From contig NZ_JBHSXH010000005.1 in assembly GCF_042662625.1 (NCBI RefSeq), positions 12,750 through 76,749 on the forward strand: a DNA stretch of 64,000 nt, given 5' to 3'. Each line of letters begins with the position of its first letter. The first letter of the stretch is position 1. Of the stretch, positions 7,552 through 16,627 are shown one piece after another. The translations under genes were made by a program, and so were the position numbers. The notes beneath the pieces are model-generated. The model saw nothing but the letters and a program-made list of their open reading frames with translations, had not been told where the DNA came from and ran no database searches. Source of the stretch: Halopelagius fulvigenes (GTDB taxonomy: Archaea; Halobacteriota; Halobacteria; Halobacteriales; Haloferacaceae).

Positions 7552-8646
7552 TTACTCATCAAGCAGCTCGCTCGCCGCGTCCCCCCGCTCAGAAGCGTCG
7601 ATATGTGAGTACGCCTGTTTCGTGACCGAGAGGCTACTGTGCCGTAGGATGTCTGATGCGAGTCCCCGGTCCTTCCGGAACAGCGTGTCACCGAGTCCGC
7701 GACGAGCACCGTGTAGCTTCGGTGCCTCGCCGTCTACCTCAACACCGGCGTTCTCGGCGATTCGCGCCAGTACCTTCCGGGCACCGTGGGTCGTAATCGC
7801 CGGTGGCACAATCTCGTACTCCTGAAGGACCGCATCCACGTCAGCATCCGCGAGCAACTCCTCAACATCCTCCCGAGCTTCTCGGACAACGGCATACTTC
7901 GAGGGCGCGTGAGCGGTCGGGAACACCGGCCACTCGTCGGTCGGCGGGTCCTGTACCTGGTACCACCGTTCGATAGCGTCACGAGCTTGCTCTAGCACCG
8001 AGACGTCCTCCCACGACTGCGATTTCCCCCAGACTCGGAACGTCCACGACTCGCGGTCTACACGACTCCACGTTANNNNNNNNNNACCCTCGCGGTCGTC
8101 ACCGCTTACTTGGAAGACCTCTGCACCTCTGACGCCCGTGTACGCGAGCACGTGGACGAACGCCCGCTCTTGGACCGCTTGCGTCGCGTCGAGGCCGTCT
8201 TCCTTGATGGCCTCGCACGCTCGCTCGTTCGTGTACTCGACCAGCTGACGGCGGACGTCCGGGGTCCAGAACTGCTGAGTGCGGTCTTGGTCGTCGCGAG
8301 GTAGGGGCTCGCGGGCGCGGTCCGTCGTTGCCGGGTTCCGCGAGAGAACGCCGTCGCGGACGCAGAATCCAAGGAACCCAGAGATGACGTTGTAGTACAT
8401 CTGCGCCGTCGAGGCCGCGATGCCGTCAGCTTCGACGCGTTGGTTCAGTCGGTCGGCGTACCGTCGGATGATCTGTCCGCCGTCGCGTTCGAGGTCCTCG
8501 AAAGAGTTGAGGTCGCGGCGCCGCAGCCACGTCTCGAACTGTCCAAGTACAGTCTCGGCGGTGTCGCGGTATTGTTTGGAGTCACCGCTGGAGCGGAGGT
8601 AGCGGCCGACAGTCTCGGTGAACTCGGTCGTATCGTCGACGCTCAC
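7552..8646 (-). CDS. Tyrosine recombinase / phage integrase family
   Basis: 364 aa including four unknown residues from an N run. The N-terminal SAM-like DNA-binding domain covers about residues 10-110 and the catalytic domain 125-350. Catalytic residues are visible: R173 (YTGVRGAEVF), probably K208, H312 and R315 (LHGARRGLGD), H336 (LRHSSLS) and Y346 (KQAYSHID). It is therefore a complete XerC/D-type enzyme for integration, excision or resolution of a mobile element. No tRNA or duplicated att site is visible nearby. A near-palindrome at 8756 lies about 110 nt upstream of its start. Confidence 0.85.
   Translation of the reverse strand: MSVDDTTEFTETVGRYLRSSGDSKQYRDTAETVLGQFETWLRRRDLNSFEDLERDGGQIIRRYADRLNQRVEADGIAASTAQMYYNVISGFLGFCVRDGVLSRNPATTDRAREPLPRDDQDRTQQFWTPDVRRQLVEYTNERACEAIKEDGLDATQAVQERAFVHVLAYTGVRGAEVFQVSGDDREGXXXXTWSRVDRESWTFRVWGKSQSWEDVSVLEQARDAIERWYQVQDPPTDEWPVFPTAHAPSKYAVVREAREDVEELLADADVDAVLQEYEIVPPAITTHGARKVLARIAENAGVEVDGEAPKLHGARRGLGDTLFRKDRGLASDILRHSSLSVTKQAYSHIDASERGDAASELLDE
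8076..8085. other. Assembly gap (10 N) inside the integrase
   Basis: Ten unknown bases interrupt the integrase ORF. The flanking sequence stays in frame, so the true gap is probably close to ten bases or differs by a multiple of three. Confidence 0.95.
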
Positions 8647-8755
8647 CGTCGGCCTCCTGTGTCAAGATGGGCATTTCGGGAGTTGTAACCCTGGGATTTC
8701 GTGGATGGCATCGGTTCCGATGAGGGTACTGCGTCGACCCCCTTGAATCTACTTA

Positions 8756-8773
8756 CGTGTATGCGCCTACACG
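8756..8773. promoter_or_regulatory. Near-palindrome upstream of the integrase
   Basis: CGTGTATGCGCCTACACG is an 18-bp palindrome with a single mismatched pair (CGTGTA..TACACG arms). Its position about 110 nt upstream of the integrase start fits an operator or a recombinase-binding site. Confidence 0.4.
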
Positions 8774-9129
8774 AAAGTGACCCCGGAAATTCATATTCAC
8801 CCTCTATAGCCTCTCTTCTCCACTGTATCGAGACTTCAGGGTATTACATCTCAGTAATGAATCATATGTCGCTATACATAAAACGTCCGGTTGGAAGTTG
8901 AGACTACACCTCGTATTGAGAACCTCTAATGCGTGGTACCGGACAAAATGTGGAAGATGAACCGCCACTCTGAGCGGCGAATTACTCTAACCTTTAACTG
9001 GTCGCGCTACACAGGGTAGGAGGACTATTAGTCATCGCCGGGCAAACGTTAAAACGAGACGGCAGCCTATCTTATTACTGTCTGCTCCTTTAACTGCGTG
9101 AGGGCACATTTGTCGTCACCACGGGTAAC
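8774..9129. other. Intergenic region without a recognised gene
   Basis: No ORF with recognisable content; relic-type DNA between the integrase promoter and a transposase remnant. Confidence 0.4.
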
Positions 9130-9260
9130 CAACCACACTCGTCAGTTTACTCCACTTGGACAAGCAGATCAACTGCCTCACCATCGAATAGAGCAGTCGC
9201 ACAAACGCAAAATAGAAGAATCACAGCACGAAATTCTTCAATATTGTTAACCGCCCGATC
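9130..9260 (-). pseudogene. DDE transposase, C-terminal remnant
   Basis: The minus strand reads FFYFAFVRLLYSMVRQLI, preceded by a stop. It corresponds to the FYFxFAxLLYxIW block near the C-terminus of the transposase type seen at 3531-4214 and 14590-15270. Nothing else of the gene is left. Confidence 0.45.
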
Positions 9261-9672
9261 TGTTTTATTCCGTCGTGCGTCTTCCATCTTGAGCGGGGTG
9301 ATATAGAACCGAACATGTCATCAACCGCTATCGGATCTTCTGAGGCTACACTTCGAGTTCTTATAGGAACTCGTGACGAACTCGACGAGAACGCAAATTA
9401 GACAGGTATTTTATATCACTACCCGAGAATTGCTACTGCCCTGCTCTACAGTTATCACTGGTCCGAGAGCAGCCATGCCGTCGAACGCTTCGTTCTCGCC
9501 ACCACGGGTGGGAATCGGTTACCAAGAGTCCTGCCCGAGGTGGTCGTTCAGCGTCGGTCGCTAACGTGTAATATTGGCGTGGATGACCATCGTTGAGGGC
9601 GGCCCAAGAGTGTCTGGTAGTCAGAGATCAAAATAGAAACCATACCGTTCGTCCCCACCTATAAGAAACATT
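9261..9672. other. Relic DNA without a supported gene
   Basis: A 28-codon frame begins at ATG 9315 and ends in TAG; its composition resembles the start of a small antitoxin, but it is too short to name. The frame at 9373-9564 shows no recognisable domain. Confidence 0.35.
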
Positions 9673-9936
9673 TTACTTCACTCTGGCAAACGAATAGTTT
9701 GGGTACAAATTAATATAAATAAAAATACCAAAAGATAGGATAACTATTCCGGAGGTGATTATCACGTATGATTGCGTCTTAGTTTGTGATCTCTGGAACC
9801 CATAATATATTACAAATGCTCCGAGAAGTGGAGATAGCAAAGGAAAGAGGGCAGAGACTATGAAGCTAGAGAGTACTACAAATGTAGTGTAAAATAGATT
9901 ACTATGTTTGAGGTATGATAGTCTCTTTAGATCCAT
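9673..9936 (-). CDS. Small two-helix membrane protein
   Basis: 87 aa. Two hydrophobic segments (about residues 14-47, probably one long or two short helices, and 57-78) leave short charged ends. The gene is AT-rich, unlike the haloarchaeal norm, and lies 41 nt downstream of the Tat-exported protein gene on the same strand, so they may be co-transcribed. I recognise no family. Given the pairing, it could be a partner or immunity-type protein for the exported neighbour, but that is a guess. Confidence 0.5.
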   Translation of the reverse strand: MDLKRLSYLKHSNLFYTTFVVLSSFIVSALFPLLSPLLGAFVIYYGFQRSQTKTQSYVIITSGIVILSFGIFIYINLYPNYSFARVK

Positions 9937-9977
9937 AAATATGGCTATGCACTCTCGAAATATAAGGTTTTCTCAGA

Positions 9978-10652
9978 CTAGTCGAAGTTGGAGTTCGCAG
10001 TGTCAGTACCGTCCGCTTGTCCTCTGATCTCAATCATTGGTTCATCAGAAGCTACACAACCTATTTGGAATGGGCAAAATTTGAATCGTCCTTGTTTATT
10101 CGCTATGAAGTATGTATTACGATTATCTACATTACCACTTGCACCCTCATAACTCCAGTAGGGACTGTTGGTCTGGCCTATGGGCGTCGAACTAATGTTC
10201 CTGACTTTTGACCCATTATAGTCCCAGATACATCGATGGGCAAATCGCCAAAGATTCTTCCCAGCTGCATCTCTCGTAGTAACCTCATAAACCGCTTTCT
10301 GGGTTCTGTAGCCTATTGAACTGATACTGACGACTGGCTCAGATTGGATTAATTTAACCTCAACGTCATGCGGTTGTAGTCCCTCAATTACAGCTTGCTG
10401 TTGTTCTTTATTAAGCTCATTCTCGAAGATCGAACGTTGTTCGTCAACTGAGAAGTCCGAAAGTTGAGTGAGGAAATTTATAACTTCTGATTCATTGTTT
10501 GGATTGAAATCAGTGTTAATGGTTTCATCCGATTTCTTCTTATTGGAGGATGCAGCAGCGGAAGTCCCAATGAACGTTGAACCAATTGCTGTAGCGCCAG
10601 TAAGTTTGAGTACCGATCTACGGGATTTCTTTTTGTTATCCATAGCTTGCAC
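9978..10652 (-). CDS. Tat-exported protein of unknown function, AT-rich
   Basis: 224 aa from GTG 10652, or 221 aa from ATG 10643. The N-terminus is a twin-arginine signal (KKSRRSVLKLTGATAIGSTF) ending at an SAAAS site. The mature part is polar, rich in Asn and Gln, with a short region around residues 125-190 containing several aromatic residues and two cysteines (CPFQIGC). I recognise no family. Base composition is far more AT-rich than in neighbouring chromosomal genes, which points to recent transfer. TATTTAATAC on the minus strand about 40 nt upstream is a good TATA box. Confidence 0.65.
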   Translation of the reverse strand: MQAMDNKKKSRRSVLKLTGATAIGSTFIGTSAAASSNKKKSDETINTDFNPNNESEVINFLTQLSDFSVDEQRSIFENELNKEQQQAVIEGLQPHDVEVKLIQSEPVVSISSIGYRTQKAVYEVTTRDAAGKNLWRFAHRCIWDYNGSKVRNISSTPIGQTNSPYWSYEGASGNVDNRNTYFIANKQGRFKFCPFQIGCVASDEPMIEIRGQADGTDTANSNFD

Positions 10653-10688
10653 GCCTTGAAGGGCAATTAGAGTGACATGTGAAGATGT

Positions 10689-10700
10689 ATTAAATATTCC
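10689..10700 (-). promoter_or_regulatory. TATA box of the Tat-exported protein gene
   Basis: Minus-strand TATTTAATAC lies about 40 nt upstream of the GTG at 10652, in an A/T-rich context with no other obvious element. Confidence 0.4.
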
Positions 10701-12325
10701 TAAAAAGGAAATACCTTCCTCTACTACTATTATATACTAATGAAATACTGGGTCATCGAGGACCTTCGAGAATATACATATAGGGCTTCGTTCATAGAAT
10801 TGTGATATTTTAAACTTCTAGACCACCTATTAGACAAAGATAACAATATTTATTCATTGCTTGGCAGATCTTGATACATGATGGTGCGTCCTAGCAATAA
10901 CTTGTTTTTCACTACGGACCGAATACAACCAGCTGCTATAATCAACTGTTGCCCGTCTTCTGCCGGACCATTACATCAATAGTCTTGTAACACAAGAATT
11001 CTCTCAGGATGTAACTGTATTCCATCTATACTGGAATTGGGGAAAAATCGAAATTCAACTAAGTATACGTGAATAAGAATTCATTTTGGGTGTAGTGAGT
11101 GATTAAAGATTTGTCATCGCCCTAGAGCACTAGTAACTGGAAATACTCGCACGAATCAGGCGTCCACCTCTGTAACTGTTATCTATGTATCGTTTGTCTC
11201 CGGCTCCCTCCCTCATTCTGTTACATACAAACAATTGTCTATTGATTAGTACCGTTTGAATAGGGTCGTCCTAGCGCCTATCGTATACCTCCTGTCAGCT
11301 CTCGCTGGATATCCAATCCTCTCTCAACTCGGAGCGAATAATGAATGGGCACCCAATGTTCTCGTCCATATCGTAAGACGTTCGTGAATGGGAGGTTATT
11401 TTTCGAACGGATTGAGTCCCACTACTTTGCGTTCTCTGCCAGATCCGTCTGGGGATTGAACATTCTGCACATTAATCCAAGTACTTCTGTAGCCAGTGAT
11501 GTGCAATTAATTCATTCCCCTAACTTGCTATATCTCGTATTATTTGAATATGGACCAAAACAAATGACTTTTTTCACCGTCATCACTGTACGCTAACTAT
11601 GTCAATTCTCAAAATTAAAGATTATTCGAAATAATGTGCAAGAGGTTTTCTTGCTCAGATGTTCGGTCTGTATACTCTACTTTGTACGATCGTTGGTGGT
11701 GAACGAAATTCTATGAAAAATGCCCGGTAAAATGCTCCTATCTGCTCCATGGGTTCTTCCTTCTTCCACGATCTCCTTTGAGTTGCGAGCTGACTGAGTC
11801 CAGTTGAAGCTTTCAATAGGACCGGAATTAGGCGAGTAGAATCTAAATTGGATATTATTATTTGCACATCACTCATGGAGCACGCCGGTTTATCGACCTT
11901 CTCATCGATTCCATCGAAGATATCTCCACAAAGGATCTACTCCGCTATTGACCAAGTGAAGGATGCAAGGTTCAGCGCGGTACCAATATCGGCTCTGGAG
12001 CAGTTCTGCAGAAGTCCAGTTTAGTATCTCTGAGTTGTGATTCAAGAATTCCACTCCGCAGCAGTAGTCAAGTTTAACGAGGAAGGTGCGGCTGCATGAA
12101 CGGTCGCCGATGTCGACTGGTATCACATGTTCACTGATACGGATCTGCCTCAAAAGGAGTAGTAAATTTTCCCTCGTAGATCATTCGGCGTTTCCCGCCT
12201 GTCTGGTGTCTCAACAACTCTCCCAGCAAAGAGAGATCTCAGAGACTGCCGAACTTACTGTTCGTATCCACGTTGCTCCGTCATGAACCGCTATATTTTC
12301 GGTAGTGGAAGAATATCGAACGGTA
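10701..12325. other. AT-rich accessory DNA without supported genes
   Basis: About 1.6 kb with low GC. Open frames at 11345-11596, 11655-11876 and 11902-12153 have no motif, no convincing start signal and atypical composition. I see no tRNA, repeat array or transposase motif. It looks like relic foreign DNA or a long non-coding region. Confidence 0.5.
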
Positions 12326-12745
12326 ATGCTAGAAATTCTGGATTCCTTGAAGCTGTTTTTCGAGACGTCGCTCCAGCAGTCTGATGACGGGTATACGATC
12401 AAATCCCTCAAGAGTCCATTGAGAATGGATCCTTAGATCCAGAACAGACATACCGCATTGCAGTTATCGAACAGGCAGCGACTGAACAACCTTCTGAACC
12501 ACTAGAGATCTCCAAAGCGGAGCAGCCAACTAAAACTCGCTCCCAAGAGACAACGAGATACGAGCCGTAGATGGAACAGTATGCAGCGGCGTCCACTAAA
12601 TCTCCCTCTCCAGTACCGCCAGTTGAGGAAGGTGAGACACGAACGGTAAGCATCGACTCTCTTGGTGAGGAGGGGGACGGTATCGCGAGGGTAGAGAACG
12701 GGTCTACTGTAACCGTCTTCTGTGGATTCAACAGAGCAGAAGAGT
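12326..12745 (+). pseudogene. TRAM-domain protein, decayed and truncated
   Basis: From ATG 12326 the frame reads MLEILDSLKLFFETSLQQS. A second frame continues ENGSLDPEQTYRIAVIEQAA and a third gives VEEGETRTVSIDSLGEEGDG followed by IARVENGSTVTVF. Together they reproduce a haloarchaeal TRAM-domain protein: N-terminal beta module, Ser/Thr/Pro-rich linker, TRAM domain. Frameshifts split it, and about residue 50 of the TRAM domain the sequence changes to unrelated DNA. TRAM proteins bind RNA; this copy cannot. An automatic call would fuse it with the downstream isomerase. Confidence 0.6.
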
Positions 12746-12841
12746 GCGTTTCGACCGCTCAGTGTCGTCGTCACCGTCGAAAACGAGCCCCGCGGCCGAT
12801 CGCGGGGATCCGAACGGATGGCGGTCGCGGTGATAGGCACT

Positions 12842-12850
12842 ATATACTAA
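12842..12850 (+). promoter_or_regulatory. TATA box for sugar-phosphate isomerase-like gene
   Basis: ATATACTAA here lies 25-38 nt upstream of the ATGs at 12868 and 12880, a normal distance for a leaderless archaeal mRNA. This argues that translation starts there and not in the TRAM relic upstream. Confidence 0.5.
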
Positions 12851-12879
12851 TGTGTATGTATTTCAAAATGAAGTGTGTA

Positions 12880-13806
12880 ATGACATTACCGCGTACCGCC
12901 CTTCAGTTGTACACTGTTCGATCGCATCCCGATTCGCTTCCTGATCTCGTTCGTCGCGTCGCAGCGAGCGGATACGACGGCGTGGAGTTCGCCCATCGGT
13001 TTCAGCGGGAACCGCCTGAAGACATCGCCGCTGCACTCGACGAGACCAGGCTCGTACCGGTCGCGGTACACGCAGACCTCTCGACTATTGAAGACGCTCT
13101 CGCCGGTGAAGCCGACCTGTTGGAGCGTTGTGCGACCGTCGGCTGTGACCGACTCATCGTCGCCCATCCCGACTCGACACACTTTCACACCCGCGAGTCC
13201 GTTCGCGCGCTCGCAGACCGATTGAACGACGTGGCGACGGCTCTAGACGAACGGGGACTGGAACTTGGGGTACATAACGACCGGCGTTGGTTGTGTCCGT
13301 TGCTGCCGGGCGGCGTCGAGACACTCATCGACGTGACGCCGATACCGAACAGAGCGGCCGACTATATCCAGGAGGCGGGGCGGCGACTTTTAGCCCGAAA
13401 CACGGGGCCCGTTCCTCGCAATACTCCGCTCTGGCATCTCATCCGGGGGACGGATCCCGATGCCATCTGGTTCGAGCTTGAGGTAGCCGAGCTTCACGCC
13501 GGCGGCGTTGCGCCGACCGAGGCGCTGTCGTTGCTCGACGGCCGAGTAGAGATGCTCCATCTCCGCGACGTGACTCCGGGGTCCGGACTCGACGACTATA
13601 AAAACGTACCACATGGTGACGGCGTCGTGGATATGAAACGTAGATTCGAGGCTGCGGGCGACGCCGACGTCAAATGGGTCGTTTACGAGAACGAACTGGA
13701 CACGCCCCCCGAGGAGAAAATCGACGCCGGTAGACGATTCTTCGATCGGATGCTCGGAGAGCGGGCCGAAACGACCGAGCCGGTTCACCACACAGGAGCG
13801 CCTTAA
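12880..13806 (+). CDS. Sugar phosphate isomerase/epimerase-like TIM-barrel protein
   Basis: 308 aa from ATG 12880 (ATG 12868 is also possible). The start MTLPRTALQLYTVR followed by SGYDGVEFAH is typical of the xylose isomerase-like (AP_endonuc_2) barrel. Further strands are LVPVAVHADLS, CDRLIVAHPD, LELGVHNDRRW, WFELEVAELHAGG and HLRDV, with metal-ligand type residues (H, E, D, H) at strand ends. The reaction is unknown; relatives isomerise or epimerise sugars or inositols. The open frame extends back to 12571 into a TRAM relic, but the TATA box and domain start argue for 12880. Confidence 0.75.
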   Translation: MTLPRTALQLYTVRSHPDSLPDLVRRVAASGYDGVEFAHRFQREPPEDIAAALDETRLVPVAVHADLSTIEDALAGEADLLERCATVGCDRLIVAHPDSTHFHTRESVRALADRLNDVATALDERGLELGVHNDRRWLCPLLPGGVETLIDVTPIPNRAADYIQEAGRRLLARNTGPVPRNTPLWHLIRGTDPDAIWFELEVAELHAGGVAPTEALSLLDGRVEMLHLRDVTPGSGLDDYKNVPHGDGVVDMKRRFEAAGDADVKWVVYENELDTPPEEKIDAGRRFFDRMLGERAETTEPVHHTGAP

Positions 13807-13954
13807 CCGTGACAGAGTATTTAAAGTCATAGTGACGTGGCCGAGGCGAATTGGCTTCTCAATTGGCTGCATCGATCGCAACCTACTTGCGTACCGCCAG
13901 GACGTCGCAGCTGAAGACATCGACGCTCGTGAGGGTGAATAGCCTGACACATAT

Positions 13955-13996
13955 TTAACCAACAAAACTATGCTATTGGCATTCTTTGTTGGTTAA
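13955..13996. promoter_or_regulatory. Perfect 12-bp inverted repeat, operator candidate
   Basis: TTAACCAACAAA (13955-13966) and TTTGTTGGTTAA (13985-13996) are perfect complements separated by 18 nt. The second arm ends 16 nt before the ATG at 14013, so a protein bound here would cover the promoter or start of that gene. The arms and spacing suggest a dimeric or tetrameric regulator. Confidence 0.6.
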
Positions 13997-14012
13997 TACG
14001 GGTCGAGTTACC

Positions 14013-14336
14013 ATGTCATACGAACCACCGGCACCTCCACAGGAACTTCTCACAGACGTCGTCGACACACTCGACGATTACTCACCCAAACTCCTTCGAG
14101 ACGTCGCCAGATACACCGAGGAACTCGCTGAACACCGTGAGCGAGAGGAACGGCTAGCGGATAACGAAGAGAACGAGGGGGTCAAGGAGCGACCAGAGAA
14201 TCTTCCGGATGACGTTCCCTCGAAGGCGACGATTACGGTGAAGGAGATTAACGATAACCGCTATTACTACTGGCAGTGGCGAGATGGAGAAAAAATACAT
14301 TCAAAATACAAAGGTCCAGTCGATTCGGAGAACTAA
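14013..14336 (+). CDS. Conserved small haloarchaeal protein of unknown function
   Basis: 107 aa from ATG 14013. An acidic N-terminal helix region (LLTDVVDTLDDYSPKLLRDV, then a charged coil with ELAEHREREERL) is followed by a compact C-terminal block KATITVKEINDNRYYYWQWR ending YKGP. The C-terminal block looks like a small beta-rich fold with conserved aromatics. It resembles a widespread haloarchaeal family without known function. An upstream inverted repeat suggests tight regulation. I found no partner gene in operon with it. Confidence 0.65.
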   Translation: MSYEPPAPPQELLTDVVDTLDDYSPKLLRDVARYTEELAEHREREERLADNEENEGVKERPENLPDDVPSKATITVKEINDNRYYYWQWRDGEKIHSKYKGPVDSEN

Positions 14337-14337
14337 T

Positions 14338-14592
14338 CCTCGTTTAGGTCGATCAGGCGAGGAGACGCCGGTAACTGCGCGTCCTGAAAGTCGTCAGTTC
14401 CACCAGACATTGAATGTCAGAATAGACCTGCTGCTCACCACCGAGCAAATGCCGAAACGATACGGCGATCTATCCTATCTCTATCTGCTTCTACAACAGC
14501 GTGAGGACGCTATTGACCGTTACCCCTGGGGATCGGTCGTATTCACCCGTCAACTCGACTTGCACGAGGAGATCAACCGCTCTCTAGATTGA
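14338..14592 (+). pseudogene. Unidentified ORF fragment
   Basis: An open frame without a clear start gives LLLTTEQMPKRYGDLSYLYL and ends HEEINRSLD just before transposase relics begin on the other strand. I do not recognise it. It may be the end of a gene truncated by the insertion. Confidence 0.2.
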
Positions 14593-15270
14593 GTACAACA
14601 GGTATGTAAACGCGAAATAGAAGAACGCAGTACGAGGTTCTTTGACGTCGTCGCGGCCATCGATCGCTTGATACTCTTGTAGCTGCTCTCGACCACTCAA
14701 CGATGTCGATACTGTTCGATTGCCCCAGAGTGGCCGTTCGTCATGAACACGACGTACTGACCGTAATCAGTCCGCTGTGAGTTCTCCTTTCGGTCGTACT
14801 CCATCATCGTCGACAGCCACTCGTCTTCCCTAAATACAAACCAGGTCAATGACGTAGCGATCTTTCCGTGTTTCAGTACTTGCTTTGCTTGGGCTTTCTC
14901 GCTCGGGTACATTCGCTTCGGAACCATGTACACCAGCCTTCGATCATCTACGGCTTTTAGGACGTGCTGGCTGTCGAACTCGCGGTCCAGGAGAACGTTG
15001 TCGATACGAACAACCTTCTGTGCTGAATCCAGCAAGTCCTCAACCATTTCAGTCTAGGAGTCACCCCTGCGGACTGGGCCAAACGTCGAGTACTAACGGA
15101 ACAGCGTTACTGCCAGCTAGACAATCGCCCACTAGTAAGCGTATTCGTTCGTTTTCTCCTTCGTTCGGATAATCTCGTCTTCGTGGCCTGTCCGATCGCC
15201 GGTGAACGGATCTGCTTCGGTTGTGTCGATAGCAATGAAAAGGTACACGATTATGGTACTGGCTGGTTCT
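14590..15270 (-). pseudogene. IS4-type DDE transposase relic
   Basis: Reading leftwards from about 15270, pieces in several frames give AIDTTEADPFTGDRTGHED (first Asp), a stop-containing stretch, then VVRIDNVLLDREFDSQHVLK (second Asp) and VYMVPKRMYPSEKAQAK in the open frame 15047-14697. Last comes EPRTAFFYFAFTYLLYSI near 14600. The order is that of a whole transposase of the type also seen at 3531-4214, but stops and frameshifts make it inactive and the Y-R-E-K signature region is missing. Confidence 0.65.
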
Positions 15271-15327
15271 CTGGAATATAGCATCTGAATGAGTTATCGT
15301 GACTTCATGTCAGAAATGCTTTTAATA

Positions 15328-15510
15328 CTACTCGTCGACAAACTGGATGTCGGCGCCTCCAGCGTTCCGTTTCACACTATCGATACCACGTTCCACACCC
15401 TGTTTCGACTGATAGCCTTCGCCGCTGTCCGCGATGATCTTCCCATTCGGCGCGACGAGCCGCCACCGCCACTCTGCCGCTGAATCCTGGAATACTTCGA
15501 ACGTCGCCAT
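15328..15510 (-). CDS. DUF1508 / YegP-family small protein
   Basis: 60 aa, complete. MATFEVFQDSAAEWRWRLVA with NGKIIADSGEGYQSK and a following helix (GVERGIDSVKRNA) is the single DUF1508 (YegP) repeat, as in the haloarchaeal HVO_2922-type proteins. The fold is a small beta-beta-alpha domain; the role is unknown. It is intact and monocistronic among relic DNA. Confidence 0.85.
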   Translation of the reverse strand: MATFEVFQDSAAEWRWRLVAPNGKIIADSGEGYQSKQGVERGIDSVKRNAGGADIQFVDE

Positions 15511-15712
15511 GCTTGACCAGTGGCCTATCTCCTACTTACATTCTCGTACTCATCGAACTACCATCCCATCGTCAATCCCCATTCAGTCGCGCATCATCGA
15601 TGCAGCCGCAATTCTCAAGCTGAACGATCTTGACTAATCGTTAAGTAAAGAGGTTCTATTTAGCATGGGGTGAGGGCTTCCTAAATTGGTATATACAACT
15701 TAGGGAGTAGTG

Positions 15713-15778
15713 ATGTTCAAGCCCTGGAAGGAGTGGGCGGAAGTGTACGTGCTGTATTTGGTCTTTCGGGGGAGGTAA
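15713..15778 (+). CDS. Possible 21-residue microprotein
   Basis: ATG 15713 to TAA 15776-15778 encodes MFKPWKEWAEVYVLYLVFRG plus Arg, a Trp/Tyr-rich amphipathic peptide. GGTATATAC at about 15688 lies about 25 nt upstream and could be a TATA box giving a leaderless message. No homologue is known to me. It may equally be a chance ORF or a gene remnant. Confidence 0.25.
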   Translation: MFKPWKEWAEVYVLYLVFRGR

Positions 15779-15804
15779 ACGCCTCTAGGTGAGCATGAAC
15801 GTAG

Positions 15805-15824
15805 CTGAGAATGGCCATTCTCAG
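15805..15824. promoter_or_regulatory. Perfect 20-bp palindrome, operator candidate
   Basis: CTGAGAATGGCCATTCTCAG is a perfect palindrome. It lies 68 nt upstream of the PepSY-protein start at 15892 and is the clearest dyad in this intergenic region. Confidence 0.5.
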
Positions 15825-15891
15825 TAGCAGGCCGTGTTCTTTTCCATGGCAGAGCCCTTCCCCTAATAGGTCATCACGCCTGTTCTAAATA

Positions 15892-16503
15892 ATGATTGAT
15901 CAGCGACACGCCGTACTCGGTATTGGACTACTCGTGTTGGTCAGTGCTGGTGGGGCCTCCGTTGTCGGGGCAGCTCCCGCCGACGTCAACCAGTGGGACT
16001 GACCCTGGGAGGACGACGATGGTGACGAGTGGAGCGACGACGTCAATCTAAGTGTAGTATCGGTCAATAGTCCCGAAGCCTTCAACACCGCGGCCAACGA
16101 GACGAATGCCACGCCGGTCGGACTCGAACTTGACTCCGAGGACGGTACACTGGTCTACGATGTCCTGACGGTAGGTACGGACAACGTCACCACTGTGACG
16201 ATCGACGCAACGAATGGGACGGTCTTGGAGACGAGCGTCGAAGACGATGAGGATGAATTCGAGGACCTGCGGGCGCTTAACCTGCGCGAGCTGCGGTCGG
16301 CTACCGATGCGGTCGCCATCGCGCAGAACGAAACTGCCGGCACCGTCACGGAGGTTGAGCTCAGGACCGACGAGGGGCTCCCCATCTATGAAGTTGAAGT
16401 CGTAGCCGATGATGGCACGGAGACCACTGTGTACGTCGCTGCGACCGAGGGACCGGTCCTCGGGATCCACACCGAGGGCAACGGGAACGAGTCGGACGGC
16501 TGA
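15892..16503 (+). pseudogene. Exported PepSY-like domain protein with in-frame stop
   Basis: From ATG 15892 a Sec-type signal (AVLGIGLLVLVSAGGASVVG) ends at an AAPA site. Codon 37 is TGA, after which the same frame stays open to 16503 with an acidic protein containing DGTLVYDVLTV, VTIDATNGTVLET and LPIYEVEVVADDG, typical of PepSY repeats. PepSY proteins are exported or membrane proteins thought to inhibit peptidases or sense the cell surface. One substitution (TGA for TGG) would restore the whole 203-residue protein, so this is either a recent mutation or a sequence error. Confidence 0.6.
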
Positions 16504-16627
16504 GAACGGCCAGAGCTCTTCCGTTCTTCCTCAGGTCTTACCAGGTACTGCCATGTTGAATCTACAGCAGTAGTTTACACGGCCATCTGACCGACCGATA
16601 CAGGCCAGTGTCTTAACGGGATTGTAG

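Noticed and set aside
12571..13806. Single 411-codon ORF as a TRAM-isomerase fusion protein
   Set aside because: The TRAM part is a truncated relic and a TATA box plus normal barrel start lie at 12842-12880.
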